From positions 32,991,667 through 33,055,666 of the forward strand of contig OY282610.1 of NCBI GenBank assembly GCA_958298945.1: 64,000 nucleotides of DNA. The letters run 5' to 3'. The DNA comes from Atherix ibis. Taxonomy: Eukaryota; Arthropoda; Insecta; Diptera; Athericidae. Position 1 is the first letter of the stretch. Each line of letters starts with the position of its first letter. The notes below the pieces were generated by a model, which was given only the letters and a program-made list of their open reading frames with translations, had not been told where the DNA came from and made no database searches. The position numbers and the translations under genes are program-made. Shown here piece by piece: positions 25,178-37,719 of the stretch.

Positions 25178-26166
25178 ATTTATTTAATAATGTTTAACTA
25201 AATGTAATCAAATAAAAATGTGTATTATTTTAATATTTTTTATAATCAAACGTTTTGTTTATTGGGTTATTTTTAGTATATTTTTCAGAGTTTTAACATT
25301 TCGCTCCCCTTAACGAGGGCGTTAAGTTGACATATTTATTTTTACAAAACAAAATAAGAAAAACTTTATTTGTGATGTGCCTAAATGGCTTTTAGTGATA
25401 TCTTTTGTGTAAAAAGTGGTAAAAAAGTGAGAAGTTCGGCATTGAATAAATGTAAACAAATCCGCTGTTGACAGTTCAATGTTTACCATGAAATAGTACA
25501 GTGCCGGTGTATAGAAAGTGTGTGTAAGAAAGTTTAAGGGACCGAATTTTTGTAATAGTGCAAAAAATACGTGAATTGCTATTATTTCTTAATTGTAAAA
25601 ATAAATGTTACGATTGTATATTTATATGCTAACTTTACAGGTTCCCACTAAATAAATGGTTACGGGAAAAGTGGATTGTGGCAGCAGCATCCGGTATTCC
25701 CAAGAATAAATAATATACAGTGAAATAAATAAAATGAAAATACATAATTAATAAATAAATATTTAAAAAAAATACTGTGTTTTATTGCATATTTACAAAA
25801 CTAATTTCATCAAACAACAAGACCCGCAATATTAAAAAATCTGCTTCTTTACGCATAAATGACATAACATATGAAAATGATTTTGAACGAGCCGCTTCAA
25901 TCGCATACTGAACTTTTAATTTGGCCCCCAATGATTTACGCCATTTCTGTTGTATTGCATGTGTGTGAGTTCTATGAATGTATTGCCAGCAAAAGTTGGA
26001 CAGAATTTTTGTGTAGAGGCCTATCCAGTACTTCTTTAATCTAAGATATCGAGGTCTGTTATGTTCGTAAATATAAATAAGTGTCATATTTGTCAGCAGC
26101 TTTTTGAATAATCTTGTAACAAGATACTAATTGTTTTTTTTTTTTTTATTTTTTTATTTTAAAAGT

Positions 26167-28083
26167 ATGTGTAATAAGTTGTTTAACATAATTTTGATTA
26201 TTGTATGTTTGTTGGGATTCCAAATTTTCTCTTGGATTGTCTTCTTCACTTCAGTTTTGTTTGAAACTACCAACGGTCCAATTAAAACGGAATATGATTA
26301 TATTATTGGTAAATATATTTAGTTACTATTAGTTTCGTTAATTTGAATTCAGATTATTTGATTTTATTATTTTTTCTTAAAGTTGGTGCTGGTACAGCTG
26401 GTACTACAATATTGAGTGCAATTTCAAATGAAGATGTTTTGATAATAGAAGCTGGCCAAATGGCTAGCTCCATACTGGATGTACCTGTTTTATCACCGAT
26501 TCTACAACGCAGTGTATATGATTGGTCATATAGTACAGTGCGTCAAGAAAATAGTTGTAAGGCCATGAAAAACCATTCTTCCCTGTGGCCTATGGGTAAA
26601 GGTTATGGTGGATCTAATATCATAAATAATATGATTTATGTGCGCGGATTAGAAAATGACTACAGAGGATGGTTTGACGATCCATCGATATACAATTTCA
26701 CAAATGATATACTGCCTTTTTTCACGTACGTTGATCGTTTTTAATAATTTTTTATTACCTTTCAAATATACCAATATTTTGTAATATATTGTTTGCAGCG
26801 AAAATGAGCGTGTATTATCAATTCATAATGTGGCATATAATACAAAATTCATGAAAGCTTTTAAAGAATTGAAAAAGCATTCCGGTTTGCCGATTCAAAT
26901 TGGCTTGGCCCAAGTTACGCAAAAGAATGGTTGGCGTTGGTCAATGGCTCATTATTTTTTGAATAGAGATGATCAAAGACATGAATTATTACTTAATGCA
27001 CTAGTAACGAAAGTTTTAATTGACAATCGTACGAATATGGCAACTGGAGTTGAAATTGAAAAAGGACGAACAATTTGGCATATTTCTGCTAGAAAAGGAG
27101 TTATTTTGAGTGCTGGAACCGTGGGAACACCGAAAATTTTAATGTTGTCTGGAATAGGTCGTTGTCATAACTTGCAAAAACATAGTATACCTTGCCGAAC
27201 TGACCTTCCCGTTGGAGAAAATCTTGTAGATCACATAACAACCGGTCTAGATCTCATTAGGTTAAATACCAATTTAGGATTGAGTCCATTCAATTTGCTT
27301 TCGCCTAAACATTTGTACGATTTTTTTTTCAATGGGGGAGTCGGCCCATTATCGTCAGTTGGTTGTGAAGGTATAGGGTACATAACTAACTCCTTAAATG
27401 TGGACGGTTTGCCAAATTTGGGACTGATGATCCTACCGTTAGGAGCATCTGCTGATGCTGGGGTTAATTTACGATATAGTCTAAATATTCATGATAATGC
27501 CTGGTCTGAATATTTCCAGAAACTTATTGGAACGCAAACAGCCTCAATAATGCCGGTACTTTTACATCCAAGAAGTCGAGGATATATAAGACTTGTAAAT
27601 GATAACCCACACAGCTTGCCAATTATAAATCCACAATATTTATCTCATCCTGATGATGTAAATATACTTGTGGAAGGTATCAAAATAGTGAAAAGAATTT
27701 TAGAAACTGAGTCCATGAAAAAATTGGGGGCAAAACTAAATACAGATCCGTTTCCTGGATGCGAAAATCATATATTCGATACAATCGATTACTGGAATTG
27801 TTATGTACGGCATCTAACTTTAACAGCTTATCATCCAGTTGGTACCTGCCGTATGGGATCGCGCAATGATAAATCAACAGTTGTAACACGTGATTTTCAA
27901 ATTAAGGGCTTTAAAAATTTATTCGTAGTCGATGCGTCTATAATGCCTAATTTACCGAGTGGAAATCCTAATGCAGCTGTTGCGATGATTGCCCGCAAAT
28001 TTTTATATACGTTAAGCAAAAAGAGAAAGACTAATGGTCTTTTAAATATTTCTAGCGACTTTACATTGAAGACCGAATTATAG
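26167..28083 (+). CDS. Membrane-anchored GMC oxidoreductase, complete, three exons
   Basis: FAD-dependent glucose-methanol-choline family oxidoreductase, 589 residues. Exons 26167-26308, 26383-26725 and 26799-28083 (TAG) join in phase. The N terminus has a strong hydrophobic segment (about residues 5-30, IILIIVCLLGFQIFSWIVFF). The ADP-binding motif follows, split by intron 1: DYIIVGAGTAGTT. GMC signature 1 is PMGKGYGGSNIINNMIYVRG; signature 2 is GVILSAGTVGTPKILMLSGI. The catalytic His region is TAYHPVGTCRMG, and the C-terminal FAD motif is FVVDASIMPNLPSGNPNAAV. Both ends are intact. AATAAA lies at 28591. The N-terminal anchor recalls Drosophila ninaG, but I cannot decide orthology, so substrate is unknown. 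Confidence 0.95.
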
Positions 28084-30699
28084 TATAGCTTAAATTATTG
28101 ATTTTTCTGAAAATTCTTTGGATAATTGCTATTATGGGTGACAAAGAATTATTATTAGTTTACAACTTAAAGAATAATATTTGCGATTCTGTGATATAAA
28201 AGAATATATATGATAATTATAAAAGGACATATTATCAAAACTTATTATTTGATATCTAAAAATAATCGCTAAGGGCGTATTTGAAAGCGCGCGCAAATTC
28301 AAATAACATAATCAGTTGTTAGAAATAAAAGAATTTTTCCAAAATTATTTTTAGAATTTTTTAATATTTATTCAAATATAGAATATATAATATCATTATT
28401 ATTTAATAATCAAAAATAGATTTTAAAATACTTTGAATAATAATAATAATAATAATAATATCATTAATAATTATATACGTAATTGTTGTATTATTAATAA
28501 TAGTTATAATTATATTTATATATGTATATGTATGCATTTTTAAAATAGTTGAATTCAAGATCTTTGTTTTATTAAATATCGATCTATAAAAATAAAGTGT
28601 TTTAATTTGTTTGTATATTTTTTTTTGTATTTATGCTTTTGTGAGCGCACATATTGGAAAAATACTATTTTATATATTTTTATATATATCTTTCTTTATA
28701 CGTTTATATTGCTTGTTCTCATTTTTTTATTTATTTCGCCCTAATTTAGCATTGTTTTGGTTTAAGATAAATAATATATTTATATTGGTTTTTAGCAATA
28801 GAGTTTACGATTTTATCGATGACGGTTACGTTTTCCTTCTAAATATAGATGTTATATACTTGTTGCATTGAATTTTATTTTATTATTGTTTTTTTTTTTA
28901 AATCGTAATTTTTATGCATATTTGTTTTGATTTTTATTTATATTTTCAGTAAAATTTTTTAAGGAAAATTTTTCTTTAAATGACTTACTCACTTTGAGAT
29001 TCTTATTACATTTAATGTTTCTTATTTATAATAATTTAGTAATATATTAGTAAATATTTTTTTTTTATATATATGTTATCTTAAGGCCTGCTAAATTTTA
29101 TGCATTTTTTTTCTTCATTTATAATGAACAAAAAAAATCTATATTTTTACATTTTATGTAATTATTAAGTGAATATTAGATTGAAATTTGTTCTCTAATT
29201 AATACATGGAGTAATTTATTTGAAAAGTTTCATTTGGGAGCTTCAGAGTAATTTATTATAAGTTTGGGAGCTTCAATATAAAAATTGCCATTCACATTTT
29301 ACTTGTAATTCTATCAAAATTAAATTTCCTATCTTTATTATTATTTTATATACTCAAACATAAATTGTATTAATGAAGAAAAATACAAAAAAAAAAAATC
29401 ATTGAAAGCTAACAATAATCAAATTTAAAAGGAGTTGTAAGTATATCTATAGAGAATATTATTAATGCAATCTAAACTCTATTTGTAAATTGCTTATAAA
29501 ATTATATAAAATTGCTTCTAATTTTATTTTTTTAGAAAATATATTGTACTATAATATAATATATAATATTTGTTTAAATAAACATTCAAAATTTGTCTCA
29601 ATAAATATTTTGTTTGTTTATTTTTTTTTTTTGCAATTACGAAATGTTAAACAGAGTCTGTTTCCTGTTCCATATTTTATAAATTCGAAAACTGAAGGTA
29701 AATGTATAGAATGAAAGTAATTTTGTAAATTTATATATATTTTAATCATTCAAAAAGATTTCTATATTTCTATTTATGGTGAGTATATTCATTTTTAGAA
29801 AATCAGCTATTTCCAAACTTTTCATAAATTTCTAAAATTGCTTGATGGCAAGGTAACGTCACGTTGACTATTTGTGTTTCTATTTCAGGTTTAATACTTT
29901 TATCTTATTAAAAATTCATTTATTTTCATTTCAATTTTCTATTTACAAAAAAAAGCACAAGAATCTCAATCCAGATTAAAATCTCATTTTTTTTTACCTA
30001 AAAGGTATATGTTTCAACAATTATATTATGAACATCTAAACTGTATAAATAATATTAAAGATAATTTAACGATTCATATGCTATTAGATTTTTTTCATAA
30101 AGATTTTGATTCTATTCAAATTCGTATAGCATTTTGAAGTTGATATAGAGTTCGAGGACTCTCGAACAATTATGAATTAAATCATATCAGTACTATTATC
30201 ATAGTTAATTGATATGACTTATAAAAAAATGTTGATAATTATAAAACCATTCAATCAAATTGTAAGAAAAAATAACATAAAATTGTCTAAAAATTCAAAC
30301 AATAAAAATGAATATAAACAATTAAAGAAATTAGATTTAAATATTGATCTATAGTTATATATCATTATTATTATTTAAGAAGAAAAAAAAACTGAATTAA
30401 AAGATGGCGTCCCTCATAAAGTACAAAATATCGCATAAAATGGCGTCCTGGTGAAGAAGGTGAAAAATTCCGTTCGGCTTTTGTTTTCGGATATAATATA
30501 TACCAGGCGAATTTGATGAACTAATTAATATATTTAAAAAATAATACCAATAATAATAATAAATAGTAAATAAAACGAAAGGCAAAAAATTATATTTTAT
30601 TAATTTAATTTTACTGATTCGATTGTTATTACTTGTTATCATATTGCATACACACAGAAGATTATATAATTATTTATATGTATAAAGATTTATTAAAAC

Positions 30700-30736
<37 letters not shown>

Positions 30737-32739
30737 TTAATTAAATTAAATAATAATAAAAGTTATAGTTATAATCAAAATAATTTTAATATTGAATATT
30801 ATTAATTATTATAGTTATATTAATATTAAGAATAAAATGTATAAAAATTAACGGATCAGAGCGCAAATATTTTATTTTCTAAAGTACGTTGATAAAAATT
30901 ATTTTTTTTTTTTTTTTTTAACATAAAAATAAAATTAACAAAAATTGAAAATCAAAATAATATTTAAATTTTTTTAACAATTCATATTTTTATTATCCTT
31001 GTGGGTTCTATTAAGTTTTGTGTTCCATCGCGATTTTCATATTTAAATTGATTAATTTTTTTTAAACACTCATAATTTTTAGATATTAATTTTATTATTA
31101 TTATTATTGAATGGTTTTTAAGATGTTTTTTTTTCATCTTCTCCAAATATTATATATTTCGATGCAGGTTTTTATTTTTATTTATTTTATATGTAAACGT
31201 TTAGAGTAAGTATTTATATATACTAAAAATATGTATTAATTATTATTATTATTGTTATTATTATTAATATTTATTGGAAATTTATTTTCACAATATTTTT
31301 TTGTAATGAGTTTTTTCTATACGTTTTTGTTTACTTAAGCTGTTGTTGTTGTTTTTTTTTTTTTTTTGTTGTTGAATGAACACATTGAAATTTTTTAAAT
31401 TATTAATTTTTATTTGTTTTTAATAATTTTGTGTAATTTTTTGTAATTTCTAATATTATTTCTCTGAATAGTTCTGGATTTGTTTTATGGAAATAAATTT
31501 TCTTTCGAAATATTTTACGAATTATTATTTAGGTTTTTTTTTTTTTTTTTTTTGTTGATCTACAATCATTTTACATTTGAACTGAGAAACTATTAATTTT
31601 ATGCATGTATGTATGAGCGTTTGTTTAATTTATCTTTCATGTACTAGTAGTTTTTTTTTTTTTTAGGAAAAAGTCCCATAATTTGTTTCGTCTCATTCGC
31701 TGCCATTTATGTAAATTTCAAAGTTGCCAAACAATATATATGTAATAAATTCTCTGCTGGTTAAATAAAGCAATTTATATATAATATGTGTATTTATCGA
31801 TTTGCGTGTAAAAGCTATGCATGATTAAAAGTTTTTCACTTTTATCAGTTTTCTTTATTCTGAGTGATTAGTGATTTTTTTCTCTCCAGATTGAGAAAAA
31901 TAAAAATTATATTTAAAAAAAAACATAACCGACATTTCTATATTTCTTCTACTTCTCTATATTGATTGCCATAGTTTTATATATAATCTTAGTGATTTTT
32001 TTCTCCATTGTTAATTTTTCAATGGCAACTTTTATAAATAGAAGAAAAATATTACATAATTGGTACAGTGTTAACACCACCCACCTTTAATAAGATTTGG
32101 TACTGATTTTATACCAATTATGAAACAATGATTTTCCTTCGACCATTCAATTTTATATTTCGACAAATTCCATTTCTAGCTTCCATTTTATTTCATAATT
32201 ATACCTTGCGCATATGCATTTATTTTTCCTTTTTTATTTTATTAAATATATATTAAAAAGCTTCAACTTATATTTTTCTTGTCATTATGAATCAGAATTT
32301 TATATAATAATGTAATTTTTTTGTTTTTTGCATTTTTTTTAATAAATTTGTCACTTTTTTTCCCTAAAATTGAGACATTTTCAAATATTTTATACAAAAC
32401 ATATTTTTCTTATTATTTTCACAGTTTCGTTTTTTTTATTTTATTTTTTATGCATAATAGGTGTCCAACAATTCATTTTTTTTTTAAATATAACTAAATA
32501 TTATGACGAAATTATTTAGAGAGTTATTTAGATAATTTCCTGTCTATATAAATATAGTTGAATTAATTATAATTTTTCATTAGGAAATTTCCTTTTTTGT
32601 TTTCTTAATATTTTTTTAATTGTTGAATAAAATTTATTTGAAAAAATATAATATTAATGTATTTATTACATATAATTTGATTTGATCAATAAATATTGTT
32701 ATTGATTTTTTTTTTCATTATTGTTGTTGCATACGAATT
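28084..32739. other. A+T-rich spacer between the GMC gene and the ankyrin gene
   Basis: Long T and A runs and several AAT microsatellites (28439-28460 and 30703-30736). No coding family, transposase or RNA gene was recognised; the open frames here are Ile/Phe/Tyr-rich noise. Ankyrin 3' UTR sequence, with a minus-strand AATAAA at 32633-32638, lies at the right edge. Confidence 0.6.
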
Positions 32740-35700
32740 TTAATAATTTCGTCGCTCTTCTAACATAAATTGATCGACAATATTGTTCATATTTTCCTGA
32801 AATTGTTTGGATACACTTGGTACTATAATTTGTTCGTTGTTGGAGCTTGTTGGAGCTGTACTAGCTGTGGTTGAAGCTATCTCCCGGATCATAACATCTT
32901 CAACGGCTGTAATAGGAGGTTCGGGCTCTTTTTGTTCTGATGTTGTTTTTGTGATTATTGTCTCGATAGGTTCTGAACTTTTTACTGTAGTTGTTGTTGT
33001 TTTAATTATTTTTGATCCACTGAAAAAAATATATATTCTATTTAGTTTTTTTTTTATTTTTATTATTTTGAATAATATTATTGAAAAAGAAAAATATTAA
33101 CTTTCATATTTGAAAAGAATTTTTGTACTTATCATATATTTTTTTATACTTATTATTACAATATATAAAGGATTGTCCAATTTGTGCTTTGGAAATTTAA
33201 TTTGAATAAAACACATTAAATTATTATTTACATCAACATTTCGGACTGTAATTCGGCCTTTACTTGAGGGATGTTAATTTTTATATGCTCTAAAGTTTGG
33301 GAATCATCTGCATGTAAATATGATGTTTAAAGTGCGTTAGAGCAGATAATGGCGAAACTTGCAATAACAAATCCTGTGTTCGTTACTTAGGCATATGGTT
33401 CAAAAACAACTTAAACTTTACCGACCACATTAAAAAAGCTCTTGAAAAAGAAAATAAAGCGTTTAGGATCGCCAACAAACTGTTTTATTCAAGACTCATT
33501 TCTTTCAGAGTCAAAATTATCGCTTATCAGGTTATAATCAGACCAATACTATGTTACGGTAGCCAAATTTGGTACAACGTAAGCGCGTCACTAATGGAGA
33601 AATTTAGAATTTACGAAAGGAAATGTCTTCGAGCATGCCTTGGAAAATACCGAAAGCCAAACACAAACTACAAACACTATATCTCTAATAAAACGATTTA
33701 TAACTGGGCAAACATAATTAGGATAGATAACCATATAATCTCTCTTTGCAGGAAACATTTTAACAGAGCGCAACTTGCTGAAAACAATAGCTTAATAGGA
33801 CATGCATTATATCCAGATGATCAGTACATTCAATATAGCATGGACACAGGTTTCATACCCCCTGAAGCTTTCATCTTTTTGGATAAACACGCATATATCC
33901 AAGACGCAAATAAGATCCCAATTTTATTCCACACCAAACGCAGAGCATCAGACAAAAAAATTCCAAGGAATATTGCAAACAGCAGAAACATAAATACTCT
34001 ACAATATAATACAGAAATATCGACAAGAGACAAAAAGAAAACAAAAACGCGATGCTGGTGGATCGACGAAGGTTAACCAAAATATCACTAGGGTTATGGA
34101 TTAGTTATAAGTTTTGGGTATGGGTAGTTGTAAATTAGGTGTAAATTCTTTCTTTTAGTCTAAGTAACAATATACAAAACAATAATAAATGGACTACGTT
34201 TTTTTAAATTTTTAGTAGTATACGTATATGATAAAAAAAAATATAATAGATAATTAGAGAAACTTAAATTTCAATATATTAATGGACTTAGGAAAAACCT
34301 TGTAATAATATAATAGCTTAAGTAACCTAGAGTATTCCATCGTGAATCAGTAGGTTAAGAAAAATAAAAATCTACAGTGGTTCTTTAGTTGTAAGTTTCA
34401 TATGAACACCACCACCACTATTACTGAATAATAAATAAATGAAACTATAAAATAAAAATAATAAAAAAAAAAAATGATGTTTAAAGTAGTACTTCAAAAA
34501 GAAAACGGCGTCAAATTGACATCGGCGTCAAATTGATCTTTTAAGTTTGACAACGGCGTCAAATTGATCTTTTAAGTAGTCCAACGGCGTCAAATTGACG
34601 TCACTTAAACTTGAAATTATGCATCTTGGGAACTTTTATTTAGTGCAATAAAGTCAGGATTTTCTATAGTGACGTCTGGGGTGCCGTTTTTTTTTTCAAA
34701 AACCTCAAGTGGTCCAGATTAAAATCATTACGTTAAGGGGGGGTGGGGGTGCGGAAATAGGTTATAATGTGGCCATAGTGCTTAGTATTGACGGTAACGA
34801 TCTCTGCATCTACATTTGCAAAGAAATACGGGCCAGACCCAAAGTTACCCCAGAAAGTCTATTTTGGGTTTTTAGAGCCCCATATTTGACAATTTTTATT
34901 ATTGATATCGTCACCGCTGAAGAAAATTATACAATTTTAAAACATTGTTCTGTACTTGAGCAAATCCATAATCTAAAATGTCACCTTGGATGCTGTCAAA
35001 TAACGGAGGCTGTACTTTCCAAAACAAGAAATGGATAATCCTTTATTAATTCAATATACGAATATTATATAGATCTTACTCTTCACTATTTATTTCTTCT
35101 ACAGTGGTTTCTGTATGTGTATCTGGTGCTTCATTTTGTTGATAGAAATCTCCTTCTAAATTTAAAAAAAAAAAAAGTCAAAATACTTTTTTTTTTTAAA
35201 ATCGTACAAATATTTTTGTTTTAAAAAAAAATTTCAACTCATTAAAATCTACATCAATAAGAATTTACGATATACAATACATACATATGTATGTATTTAT
35301 GTATGTACCTTAAATGCTGAAAAAAAAATTAAAATATATACAATATAAAACTTTATAATTATAACATGCAAATTTTGTGTTGTGTATTTACTTATGATTT
35401 AGTTTGCAAAAACAAAATAAAAAAAAACAACCAAATTATTAGTTGGATTTTCTATGATTTCCTTATTCTTTTTTTATGTTGAAAATAATATTTCAAGGAA
35501 ATTATCATATTGAAAATATCATTTAAGGATTTTGAGTTAGTAAAACTTTAATAAAGTTAATAAATGGAAACACAAATGTATAATAATAATAATACTAAAG
35601 GAAAACTCATCGTTATAAATTATTTCAACCAAACCAATTCATACAAAACTTTGATTAGTACCATCTACATTACAAAACTCAACATTAATTCAAATGACAT

Positions 35701-37687
35701 TTGATATTATAAAAACAAATAGATATTTTCTTAGAAATTTATTAAGAAAATATTTGCTTATTCATTTATTGTCCATTTATAAATCTATAATTTTCTTGAG
35801 CATATCTTGTTTTCATTATTATGAAACTTACTTAAATATAAAAATAAAAAAATTGGTAAATTTTCGAAACAATATTATAATCGAAAAGACGAGATAATAA
35901 TTTTTTAAATAATTATCTTCAAGGTACAGTGTTTATGCAACAAATTTCTAGAATACATTTTGTTGATAAAAGCCTGTACGTTCTGGCAACATTTTTCAAT
36001 AAAACATTCTGTGTGCAACATGAAGCTGCTCATAATCAAATTGTATTGTACTATCGAGAGAAAATTGTTACGAATATAAGGGACTGGGGCTGATTTTGAT
36101 TTGTTTTTGCAAAAATCTTAATAGGAAAAAATATTTTTAAAAACCATATAAGATGATTTGAAGAAAAATGAAAATTTTCTCTTAATGGGAAAGCCGAAAT
36201 TTCGAATTTATTTGTTTGGGTAGTATGAAAAATGAAAAAATTTCCATTGGCTTTAAAACATTATAAGAAAAATTGTTACAATAATACGAGAGTCGTTCAA
36301 TAAGTCCTTAGAAAATCCAAAAAATTGCGATCGTAGTGTCGGTAAAGATTTTTTTTTGTAAGTAGCATTATCGACAGGATATTTCAGCTCGATCCATAGC
36401 GCAGGTCAATTTCTATCGTCGATTAAAGTTAACGACATTTATTTGTGCATAACAATGGAAAAAGCGAGTTTAGGGCTGTCATCAAACATCTCCATTTGAA
36501 AGGCTTAAGCCCGAAAGAAATCAGAGCCGAGTTGGATGCAGTTCATGGCACATCTGCACCTGTGTTTGCGACGGTTTACAATTGGGTGAATGAATTTAAA
36601 CGTGGCCGTTCATCCACAAAAGATGAACATCGTTCAAGACGCCTAGTTGAGGTGTCTACTCCTGAAATCATTGACAAAATCCACGATCTGATTTTGAACG
36701 ATCGGCGGATTAAAGTGCGCGAATTAGTTGAGGCCACGGGCATATCACAAGGTACAGTCGCTTCAATTTTGCATGAAAAATTGTCTGTGAAAAATTTTTC
36801 GGCAAGATGGGTGCCGCGTTTGCTCTCAGAGGAGAATAAGCGCAATCGTGTAGTGTCAGAGTCCACTCTGACACTACACTATGTTGGCACTCTTTCATCG
36901 CAATCCTGCCGAATTCCTTCGTCGATATGTCACTGTGGACGAAACCTGGATACACTACTACACTCCAGAAACGAAGAGACAGTCATCACAGTGGATTTTC
37001 AAGGGTTAACGGGCTCCGAAGAAGGCAAAAACTGTGCCATCGGCCGGCAAGGTGATGGTCACGGTCTTTTGGGATTCGCAGGGCATCATTTTTATCGACT
37101 ACTTGGAAAAAGGAAAAACAATAATAGGAGTGTATTACGCGTCGTTATTGCAACGGTTGAGCGAGGAAATCAAAGAGAAACGCCCCCATCTGAAGAAGAA
37201 AAAAATCCTCTTGCATCAGGACAATGCGCGTGTGCACAAATGCGCTGTTTCCATAGCCAAAATTGTGGAATTGAGAATGGAATTGTTGCAGCATCCCGCT
37301 TATTCACCAGATTTGGCCCCGAGTGGCTATTTTTTTCCCCCAATCTGAAGAGATTCCCCCAATCTGAAGAAACAGAAATTTTTTTTTTTTAAAAACAGTT
37401 TTTTTCCATCTTTTTCTAAGGACTTATTGAACGACCCTCGTACAATACCGCTTTCAACTCCCACACCAAAATATCTGATAATAAACTTTTTTTTTTCTTT
37501 ATTTATAATATAACCCAATATAATAATTAAGCATTTTTGTGTAATTTTTTAATTAATTTTTGAATACTACACATGTATAAATGTTCGTTATTTTTTCATC
37601 TTTGAGTATAAATTTTTTTTGTCTTTATTAATTTGATTTATTTTTAATACGTTTGTAAAAATATTTTTACATAAGTATATATATACA

Positions 37688-37719
<32 letters not shown>

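Larger units (their letters stand above)
19993..25330 (+). mobile_element. hAT element (ZMYM1-like), broken by later insertions
   Basis: Begins with a hAT-like terminus CAGGGCCCGATCTAGG at 19993. The transposase reads in pieces. A segment ending NKQYWRKVLRKVASVICYT lies before 20610. The reading resumes after 22517 with SERSLSFWGDN and runs to 23830, then from 24741 to 25177. Helitron and mariner sequence separates the first two pieces, and a mariner separates the last two. The 3' end is not clear; an 18-bp inverted pair CTTAACG-AGGG-CGTTAAG lies at about 25309. The 8-bp target duplication could not be defined. Confidence 0.75.
33164..35047 (+). mobile_element. Unclassified TIR element F, copy 1
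   Basis: Inverted ends TATAAAGGATTGTCCAATTT (33164) and, on the other strand, AATAAAGGATTATCCATTTC (35047), followed on both sides by a TTTGGAAA block. The interior has no recognisable transposase. It carries a tandem CGGCGTCAAATTGA block and a core (34801-34890) shared with two other places in this window. A non-LTR element sits inside it. The element occupies most of the last ankyrin intron. Confidence 0.65.

Noticed and set aside
25782..26087. 101-codon minus-strand frame upstream of the GMC gene
   Set aside because: No recognisable domain and no splice or start context; may be transposon debris.
33830..34080. Minus-strand Cys/Phe-rich frames opposite the retrotransposon
   Set aside because: Antisense of the reverse transcriptase C-terminal frame.
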